This document shows, one piece after another, positions 57,098 to 64,000 of a stretch of DNA of 64,000 bases. The notes under the pieces were generated by a model. It saw only the letters and a program-made list of their open reading frames with translations, was not told where the DNA came from and did not search any database. The position numbers were made by a program, and so were the translations under genes. Source of the stretch: Sciurus carolinensis (taxonomy: Eukaryota; Chordata; Mammalia; Rodentia; Sciuridae); the NCBI RefSeq assembly GCF_902686445.1, contig NC_062213.1:2229241-2293240 (forward strand), read 5' to 3'. The first letter of the stretch is position 1, and each line of letters starts with the position of its first letter.

Positions 57098-58242
57098 GTG
57101 AACAGGGCCAGGAGGACCTGCTGCCCTCGGGAGCCTTCACTCCAGGCAGAGGCAGAGGCCCTGGACAGAGGGTTAGTGAGGAGGGTGGTGGGGAGAGCTA
57201 TGTGGAGGCTGGGTGCACACCAGGCCTGGGGCAGGGATGCTGAAAGCTGCCTGGGTCACAGAGCAACGGGAGGGCTGCTACAGGGGCCTGGCAGGCCGCT
57301 GGAGTGAGGGCCCAGGACAGGTGGGGCGACCAAGGCCTTTGCAGGTTCAGTCCCAGGTCAGGGTGGAGAAGTACCCAGGGGGGCCTCAGGAGACCCATGG
57401 GGGCCTTTGCTGGGCAGAGGGGTGGGTGGCGGCAGGGCGGGCCAGGTAGACCACCGAGGGCTCACTCGTCAGGTTGACAGGTCTGGTGATCCTGGCTGAG
57501 CAGGCAGGGGCTCTGCACCCTGAGGGAGGCCACCCAAGTGTGGGTGTGAGTCTGTGGCCGGCACCTGGGTTCGGGTGTCCAGAGAGCTCTGCGGGCCTGC
57601 AGCGACCTTGGATCCCTGCAGGTCCCCAGAGGCTAGCTGGACATGCAGCTCTGGCTCAGCCCCATGGCTGCAAAAGAGTGCACTCTCACTCGCTCCCAGG
57701 TGACCCTGGTGCAGGTGTGGACAGGGGGGACTGCTCAGGGAGGGCTGGGGGCATGAGAGGAAGGTGCTGATCTGAGCCCTGACAGGCATCAGAGGGGAGG
57801 CCAGGTGGAGGCAAGGGCAGTAGAGGCTCCGAGTCCCCACATGCCTTGAGAGGCTGCAGCACAGGAGGTGCCAGGACGTTCACCCAGGCCCAGGGGCTAC
57901 TGGCCACTGGTGTTGCCTGCAGACTGACCCTTGTGTCTCAGGGGTGCTGGGCTCCCTTCCACTCTCAGCTCCTGTGAGTGTGCACAGCCAAGCAGACCCC
58001 AGGCCCAGGCCACTGAGGAGGGCAGCGCAGGGACCCCTCCCTCCTTCGCAGGCCCCATGGTGAGGGCCCTGGAGGGTTAGGGGTGGCTGAGGGGGGCTGT
58101 GGTTGAGTTTGGGGTAACCAGGGGAGTACTGGTTAGGATCAAGGAGTCCAAGGTGGGCCTGATCAGGCTGGGGGTGACTAGGGGACCTCGCAAGGCCTGA
58201 CTCAGGGTGGGGTGCAAGGCGTAGCCTTCCTGTCCCTGCCAG

Positions 58243-58350
58243 GTCCCGAGGCACTGTGCACCATGTTGGCCCCAACCAACCACAACTTCCACCAGCCCCT
58301 CTGGTTGTCCAACCGCCTGTCACCCAGGGAGGAGCAAGAGCTGGAGCTTG
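58243..58350 (+). CDS. MROH4: MROH4-like exon a (possible start exon)
   Basis: Acceptor CTTCCTGTCCCTGCCAG ending at 58242; donor CTTG|GTGAGC at 58351. The frame starts MLAPTNHNF at 58263 in a CACC ATG context and ends in phase 1 after REEQELEL. The frame is open from the acceptor to the ATG, so translation could start in an earlier exon. Confidence 0.45.
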
Positions 58351-61300
58351 GTGAGCAGGGGTCAGCGGGCAGAGTCTGGGGTACGGGCACAAAGCTGGGG
58401 GTGCCAAGGCTCCCAGACTCAGCAGGGGGTCATCTGTTCCCACTGCACTGTGCAAGGGCATCGCAGTCCCTTTAGACCCAGACAAGCCTGGGACGGCTTC
58501 AGTGGCCCCAAGGGCCTGAGGTGGGATTTGCTGGCAGCCCCCTTCTGTCCCCCACCAGCCCATCTTCACTCCCCCTTACTCACGTCCTTCCTCACATCCA
58601 AGGACAAAGAGGGCTCAGAGCCTCCTGGAGCAGGTAGGGTCAGCTGGGTGCCACCTGCCAACCAGCTTCTCAGAGATCTTGCTGCTGCTCCTCTGCTGCC
58701 AGTCCTTGGGGCTTTGGGGACCCAGAAGAGGTGGTGTGGGTCTTCCAAAAGCCATTACAGACACATCTGGGCTGATTGGCAGCCCCAGGGCTGACCAGGT
58801 GGACAGTCAGTGGATTTTATGGGGTGAATGACCGCATAGATCTATGAGCAACAGAGTTCCAGCCCACCACACAGCCCCTCCTGGCCACCTGTTAGCGTCA
58901 GGGCTGGCGACACTCTCAATGCCAACAGCTGGCTCCTCCCCAAGGTGGCACGGGGCCAGGGTCAGGGGTGGGAAGGCGTGGGGGAGCTGCGAGGCTCAGG
59001 AGAGGATCCTGCATGGCGGTGCTGGCCTTTAGTCCCCAGGGGATCCGTGGCAGAGACTGAGCTTCCTCATGAGCAACACGCCAGGTGGGGGCGGGACCCT
59101 GACCAGAGAGACCTGCTTGGCCCACCCCGCAGCGTGACTGGCTCACAGCCTTCTGCAAATGGAAGCAGGGCTGGCTCTCCTGAGCGCACTGGCCAGGCGG
59201 AGTCTGCGGCGTCACCGCCAAGCTCCCAGGTCTCACTCTGCCTGGAGAAAAGAGCCCCACACCTGTGGTTCTGAACACACTTTTATTTGTGTTTTGAGAC
59301 GTGCAGTTTAATGGCTCGTCACCCTCCTGGGTGTGAGAATGTCTTTCTTCATGCTCTCTCATGTTTGTGTCATTGACAGATTAAAAAATATCACACCTTG
59401 TTGTTTCACTCTTCTTGGGTCGTTGGTGGGCACCACCATCTTGGGTTTGATGGCCCGTAGGTCTCCTTTGTCTGGGTTTAGTTGCAGAGGGGGGCCCACT
59501 GCTGGCCGCTGTGGAGGAGACTCGGGTTAACCGAGCCCTGTGTGTCTGTGGAAGCACCTCCTCAGTCTGTCCTTGCTGTGGAGGACAGTTTGTGCTGCTG
59601 ATTGCAGAAGTGGTCTCCCCGTCCCTGTTCTCTGCCACCTGGGGTCATAGAGAATAAGCCCACAGCTCCGTCACCCTTCAGACATTGCTGCTCTTTGCTA
59701 TTTATTTTGGTGTGAGAAATAGGTAGGGATCCAGGTCAATGTGATCCAAACGATTAGAAATGACTTGGCACCATTGACCCATCTGTGATTTCCCTGTTGA
59801 TTTGCAGTTTTGAGTTCTGGTTGTGGGTCTGGTCCCGATGCCCTGGGCTGTCAGAGCCCTGTCCCCAAGGCATTTGGCTGCACACTACCCTACTCTGAGC
59901 TGGTCGTGGTGCCTCTGTGACATGTCCCTGCACTCAGCAAGGCAAGCCCTCCCTCCACATCCGTGCTTTCAGTTTGCTTTAAGTACATTTTAAAGAAAAC
60001 ATGATGGCAGGTCCGGGGAGGGGTCCTCGCAGGAACGGGTGTGGGCTGCGGGGGTCTCCTGCCCCGGGTGGACAACAGCGCCTCCAGGGCGGGGTACTGC
60101 CACTGCAGCCCCGCCTCTCCTTTGCACCCGCGAGGGTCATGGTGCGGGTCACTGCGACTGGTGGGCAGAGTGTACTGCTTCCCTGCTTCTGGGCCCTCTG
60201 CAGATTTTTCAGACTCGGGGTTCCTAGGAGACACGGAAAAGTGCTGGAGTCACAACCCCCACTGGGAGGTCCACCTGGTCAGCAAAGCCAGGGCCATGCT
60301 GGTCACCGAGCAAAGCCTGGTGTTGGAGAACATCCGCATCCACCTGTGTGACCACAGCCAGGTAGGCCGGGACTCGCCCACGGCGTCTGCCCCAGAGTCA
60401 CGGGGCTCTGAAGCCTGAGCCCCGCTCGGCTCACCTCATGGCTCACCTCCATTCCGCCCCCGAGGCTCCCACGGGCCTCTGCCATCCTGAGGTGCCAGGT
60501 GTGAGGGAGTCAGGGCACGGGGGTCAGGAGCAGGTGGAGGAAGCTCCTGCCCGCTCAGGGCCTCCTCCTGCCTGCCTGCTGATGCTCACCAAGGCTCCCG
60601 GGCTCAGGACTCCTGCAATTGCTCTCCAGCCAACTGTGGGATGTGGGGCAGCAGGACCCAGACTTGTTCCTCCAGACCAGCCTGATGGCCTGAGCCGCCA
60701 CCAGAGGTTGCTGCGGTCCTGAAGTGGGTGAGGCTAGCCTGATCCCATCCCCCAAATTTCTGCTCCAGTCTTCATTTCCATCCTCTGGAGGCTGCTGGCC
60801 ACACCCGTGGGCCACTCAGGAAGATTCTTTGAGGTCTGGGGAATGGCAGAGGCAGGCTGCCGCAGGCCAGGCTTGCAGAGGGAGGCTGCCCAGCACGCGG
60901 CTGGGTATGGGGACCTGCCAGGCAGGCTTGGGAGCTGGGGGTGAGGAAGTGTCCTGTCCGAGGGAACCGGCTATGCAGGGGCCAGCGTGGTGGCAGCACA
61001 GATGGGGAGTGCTCCGGGATGTAGGCAGGGTTCCGGGCGTGTTAAGGGCTCAGCCTCTGTCCTGCCCTGGCAGGGTGGGTGGAAGCAGAGTTGGGACCTG
61101 AGCTCTGAGCTCTGCCCACAGCTGGTGGTGAAGCATCGGGTGCCAGACACAGGCATGGACATCCAGAGGCTGCTGGAGCTCCTGAAGCTGGACCCCCAGA
61201 AGGCTGAGGACAAGGTCAGTACCTGGGCCAGATCCCCAGGGCCTCCCTCTGCTGCTCAGAGGCCCCCCAAGAGGGCGACCTCCCAGGCTGACAAGACACC

Positions 61301-63594
61301 AGCCTGACTGCGCGGGAAGCACTGAGGGGCGTGAGGGCCAACCCGCAGTCTCCTGGTCTGCGGGGAGGGTGGTTTGTCCCACTACTCCAAGTGTGTGTGG
61401 GGGACCCATGGGAGAAGGACAGGGCCTGGGCCTAGGGCCCGAGCCCCAGGACAGCACTGTCGATGGGCAGTCTGGGCTTCACCTGCAGTAGCCATTACAC
61501 GTGGAGCAAGCAGGCCCCTCCCGCCCCACAGCCTGTGTGCTGAGCACCCGGCTGGGCCCTGCCTGCGGGTCAGCGCTCCCTTCTCTCTGCCCAGGCCTTC
61601 CTCTTCCAACTCTACGGGATCTTCCTTCGAGAGTGTACCGATGTAGACCTGGTGAGGAGGCACCTGACCTGCCTCCTGGAGTCCTCCCACCAGTCCTGCA
61701 GCCAGCGAGAGGTGGGTTGGTGCTCATGGCTTCCCCCTCTCCATACCGTGCCTCCTGAGGCCCCTGGCCACCTCCCAGCCCCCAGTCCTCACTGTGTGGA
61801 GATCTGTGTGACTCTCAGGTGGGGGATCTCTGCATCGGGCACTAAGTGATCCTCCCTGGGAGGATGGGGCCCAGGAGGCTGGGAGGGTGAGCACCTTGGC
61901 CTGGGACCGCTCACAGGAACCTCTGCCCACAGGGCATCGCCCTCTCTGTGGGCTTGGCGTCCACCACGCACTTGGAGCAGGTGTGGGCCCTGCTGGAGCA
62001 CATGGGTCGCACCAGATTCCTGAGGTGGGCCCTCCCATCCCCAGGCAGCCAGGTAGAGACTCCCGGGTGCTGCCAGCGTGGGGCTGGGTGGGCCTCGGCT
62101 TCAGGTGTCGTTGGTGACAGGAGGGTTCTGGAGGGGCCGGCGTGCAACACAGGCTGGATGAAGCCCCTCTCTGTACTTGACGTGAATCCTGGGCTGAGGA
62201 TCTGGAGTGGAGGGGCTCCCCTGATCCCAGGGCTGTGTGTGGCCTGGACTCGGTCTCTCCTCCGGGCGCTGGACCTAGAAGGGTGTGTCGAGCCGCTCAT
62301 TTCCCCAGCCACTGGCTCCCAGAATCATCTCTGGGAGAAGTAGAGCACCAGAGAGCCCCAGAGGGCGATGCCTGCCGGGAAGGAGGAGGGTTCAGGGCAC
62401 CAGCTCGAGGGAGTCCCTGGAGGGCAGGGCTGGTGCCAGGCCTGGGACTGGACCCCCAAGGAGCTGACCACCATAAGGAGCTGAGCAGAGGGCGTGGCCC
62501 TCCTGGGGCACAGGTGGGTGCAGGCTAGGAGGGCAGCCAGGGGGGCTGAGAAATAGAGCCCTCAGACCCTCTGCCCTCTGCCGCCCACAGCTGGAGGACC
62601 CTGACCTGCACTGGAAGTGGGTCAGCAGCACCTCCCTGCTGTGCTACGGGCAGATGGCCACACATGCCAAGGAGCGGATCCTGCCCTGGGTGGACAACAT
62701 CATCTCCAGGATGGTGTACTACTTCTCCTGCAGTCACTACGTGAGCCCTGCCGGCCCTCCGCATGAGGTGGGAGGGCAGGGCGCCTCAAGCCGCCTCGCC
62801 CCAGGCCATGTGCACCACGGAGGCAGCAGGCTGAGGCCAGGGATGTGGCCTGGCCAAGCCCACCCTGGGTCTGCTTCCTGCATTCCGGGCTGGGCCGGCA
62901 GAGGGGGTGGGCACCTGCCTGCACAGCCCCGAGCCGCCGGCGGCGGGAGCGCCCCTAGTGTCTCTGCAGCTCCTGCCAGGTGCTCCTGCTCCGGCACAGG
63001 GGTGGCTCTCAACGGCCCAGAGCTGCTGGCCCCTGGGGCTGAGGTGTGTGTGTGCTGTGTGGCACACGTGGCCCCAGGAGGGGGCTGCCTGGGGCTGGCG
63101 TGAGTTGTGCGAGCTGCTGTGCCCCTGAGTGTCTTTGTGCACGGCGGCCGGCGTGCGGGGTGTGCATTGCACACCTGCACGGGTGTGTTTGTGTGTGCGT
63201 ACATGCATGCTGTGACCCCTGGTCAGGGTGGCTGCTTGGGCTGCATGGCAGCTGTGGGGAACTGTCCACCACTGTCCCCTGACCCGGCCCATCCTTTAGG
63301 ACAAAATCCTAGAATCGAGCTTCCTTTCCGCGTCCATCCTGCTCACAAGGGTGCTCAGGCCGAAATACGGCGCCCAGAACTACAAGTTCGCTCAGACTCC
63401 AGAGCTCATCCAGTGCCTCCTGGTGAGCGGTGCCCCCAGGGCTGCAGGGGGCGGGCAGGCCCGCAGCTGGTCGGGTGCAGTGCCACTGCCACATCGGCCC
63501 CTGCTCTACCCTCCCAGTGCATCCTCCAGAAGGAGCCCGACTTCCTGGTCACCCTCTGCCGGCAGAAGATCATACTGGTCATTGTGGGCCTGAG
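58243..63594 (+). CDS. MROH4: MROH4-like maestro HEAT-like repeat gene (partial, spliced)
   Basis: Nine exons can be joined in one frame: 58243-58350 (ATG at 58263), 58559-58633, 60204-60361, 61122-61214, 61595-61711, 61933-62052, 62591-62740, 63300-63422 and 63518-63594. That gives 1001 coding bases (333 codons plus 2), with every junction phase-consistent and no internal stop. The gene runs off the right edge. Exons from 61122 on encode alpha-helical HEAT-like repeats with family hallmarks such as the pattern around SQREGIA, LEDPDLHWKW and KERILPWVDNII. MROH proteins are large HEAT-repeat proteins of poorly known function, some with testis-biased expression. The assignment to MROH4 rests on position next to ARC. 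The 5' exons are less certain than those from 60204 on, and other upstream exons may exist. Confidence 0.75.
58559..58633 (+). CDS. MROH4: MROH4-like exon b
   Basis: Acceptor CTTCTGTCCCCCACCAG ending at 58558; donor GCAG|GTAGGG at 58634. It is 75 bases long, phase 1 to phase 1, and encodes HLHSPLLTSFLTSKDKEGSE, a plausible HEAT-like helix pair start. Confidence 0.5.
58634..60203 (+). other. MROH4: MROH4-like intron holding L1-like debris
   Basis: A 1.57-kb intron. Positions 59280-59880 are AT-richer than the surroundings and include GGTGTGAGAAATAGGTAGGG followed by ATCCAGGT, typical of an L1 3' untranslated region. No other exon is supported. Confidence 0.45.
59690..59840 (+). mobile_element. 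L1 3'-UTR-like fragment
   Basis: TTTATTTTGGTGTGAGAAAT, then AGGTAGGGATCCAGG and TTGGCACCATTGACCCATC, resembles the L1 3' UTR phrase in which a 'ggtagggatccag' segment is followed by a 'ccatttgttg'-like one. It is diverged. Confidence 0.45.
60204..60361 (+). CDS. MROH4: MROH4-like exon c
   Basis: Acceptor TTCTGGGCCCTCTGCAG ending at 60203; donor AGCCAG|GTAGGC at 60362. It is 158 bases long, joins in phase with exon b (G+AT giving Asp), and encodes a segment including HWEVHLVSKARAMLVTEQ. A competing acceptor (TTTTTCAG ending at 60212) exists but would add a frame problem. Confidence 0.7.
61122..61214 (+). CDS. MROH4: MROH4-like exon d
   Basis: Acceptor GCTCTGCCCACAG ending at 61121; donor GACAAG|GTCAGT at 61215. 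It is 93 bases long, phase 0 at both ends, and encodes LVVKHRVPDTGMDIQRLLEL and onwards, a leucine-rich helix. Confidence 0.8.
61595..61711 (+). CDS. MROH4: MROH4-like exon e
   Basis: Acceptor CTCTCTGCCCAG ending at 61594; donor CGAGAG|GTGGGT at 61712. It has 39 codons, phase 0, and encodes AFLFQLYGIFLRE then LVRRHLTCLLESSHQSCSQR. The SHQS..QRE stretch leading into GIA is typical of MROH proteins. Confidence 0.85.
61933..62052 (+). CDS. MROH4: MROH4-like exon f
   Basis: Acceptor CTCTGCCCACAG ending at 61932; donor AGCCAG|GTAGAG at 62053. It has 40 codons and encodes GIALSVGLASTTHLEQVWAL followed by GRTRFLRWALPSPGSQ. An alternative donor (CTGAG|GTGGGC, GT at 62025) would end in phase 2 and not join to the next exon, so the later donor is chosen. 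Confidence 0.8.
62591..62740 (+). CDS. MROH4: MROH4-like exon g
   Basis: Acceptor CTGCCGCCCACAG ending at 62590; donor CACTAC|GTGAGC at 62741. It has 50 codons and includes LEDPDLHWKWVSST and KERILPWVDNIISRMVYYFS, the strongest MROH signature in the window. Confidence 0.9.
63300..63422 (+). CDS. MROH4: MROH4-like exon h
   Basis: Acceptor CCCATCCTTTAG ending at 63299; donor CTCCTG|GTGAGC at 63423. It has 41 codons, phase 0, and encodes DKILESSFLSASILLTRVLR followed by FAQTPELIQCLL, in the same order as in other MROH proteins. Confidence 0.9.
63518..63594 (+). CDS. MROH4: MROH4-like exon i
   Basis: Acceptor TGCTCTACCCTCCCAG ending at 63517; donor CTGAG|GTGACT at 63595. It is 77 bases long, ends in phase 2, and encodes CILQKEPDFLVTLCRQKIIL and onwards. 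The coding sequence must continue to the right of the window. Confidence 0.8.
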
Positions 63595-63765
63595 GTGACT
63601 CCCCCTGGGGTCCAGGAACAAAGACAGGCCAGGCCCTCTGAGTGTGGAGAGGGGGTCAGTGTGCAAAAGGATGCAAGAGCTGGGGTGAACTCCAGGGCTG
63701 GGGCCAGGACACATTCCTTCTGGAGGGCTAGGTCTGCTCTGTTCCCCGCCCAGACAGGTGGTTGT

Positions 63766-63925
63766 GTCCTGGTCGCACCTGAGCCTGACCCAGGTGACAT
63801 GCTGGGCGCTGATCCTGGTCAAGCCCTGGCCTTGTCACCATAGAGTCCTGACCTGGCCACAAACAAGTTCTGGTCTTGTCACCAGTTGCCCTTGATCCCA
63901 CTCACAGCCCTGACTGACCCCAGAG
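63766..63925. repeat. Decayed minisatellite related to the 15.2-17.4 kb array
   Basis: Units of about 20-26 bases built on CTGRTCCTGGTCA and CCCTGACC (GTCCTGGTCGCACCTGAGCC, CTGATCCTGGTCAAGCCCTG, TCTGGTCTTGTCACC). These share the CTGGTCCTGGTCAC and CTCTGGTCTTGGT cores of the large array, but divergence is high. It lies in the intron after the last visible MROH exon. Confidence 0.5.
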
Positions 63926-64000
63926 TAATCCCTAAGTTTTTCACGAATACCAAAGAACCCGAGAGAGTGGAGCCCCTTGGGATGGCTTGCTGCAGTCCCT

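Noticed and set aside
62021..62024. Donor GAG|GTGGGC ending MROH exon f at 62024
   Set aside because: It would leave phase 2, which cannot join exon g at 62591 in its conserved frame. The donor at 62053 gives phase 0 and a continuous MROH-like protein.
1..64000. CRISPR arrays, bacterial operons or prophage
   Set aside because: The tandem arrays have no unique spacers, and the sequence is clearly mammalian nuclear DNA.

Overview
The window is nuclear DNA from a placental mammal: split genes with GT/AG introns, a CpG-island promoter, LINE, SINE and LTR debris, and long GC-rich non-coding stretches. The SINEs point to a rodent of the squirrel lineage. There are ID-type tRNA-derived copies at about 3986-4086 and 6637-6724, and a B1-ID composite at 13577-13762. 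The gene order JRK - ARC - MROH4-like, all on the + strand, matches the order I recall from the mouse Jrk/Arc/Mroh4 interval (chromosome 15) and human 8q24.3, seen here in reverse orientation.

Layout. Positions 1-688 are upstream intron. From 689 runs the main JRK exon, with a complete 549-residue reading frame at 1101-2750 and a probable 6-kb 3' untranslated region ending near 8.96 kb. Positions 9-33 kb are the JRK-ARC intergenic region. It holds decayed L1 pieces, a MaLR LTR, a B1-ID SINE, a 2.1-kb minisatellite with a 368-bp higher-order period (15.2-17.3 kb), a GATGGT-type satellite (21.1-21.95 kb) and a 159-bp inverted duplication (24.1 / 25.8 kb). At 26.33-26.42 kb a compact CRE + MEF2-like + CArG/ETS cluster lies about 6.6 kb upstream of ARC. 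Its site content and distance match the synaptic activity-responsive element (SARE) of ARC. A second CArG/ETS element lies about 1 kb upstream of ARC.

ARC (CDS 33170-34360, 396 residues) is complete. It has a CpG-island promoter, and two introns can be placed entirely in the 3' untranslated region, an arrangement known to make ARC mRNA a natural target of nonsense-mediated decay. Its poly(A) signal is at 36296. Positions 36.3-57 kb look intergenic, with MaLR, L2-like and MIR-like fragments and an unexplained pair of diverged direct repeats (50.9 and 52.9 kb). From 58.2 kb to the right edge, at least nine phase-compatible exons of a maestro HEAT-like repeat (MROH) gene are present. By position this is the MROH4 orthologue, and its 3' end lies outside the window.

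Two of the three genes are domesticated transposable-element genes: JRK from a pogo/Tigger-type transposase and ARC from a Ty3/Gypsy Gag. I see no evidence of an entirely new gene system. The observations most worth checking are the distal ARC enhancer, the inverted duplication, the higher-order minisatellite with its coding-like open frames, and the intact MROH4-like exons.
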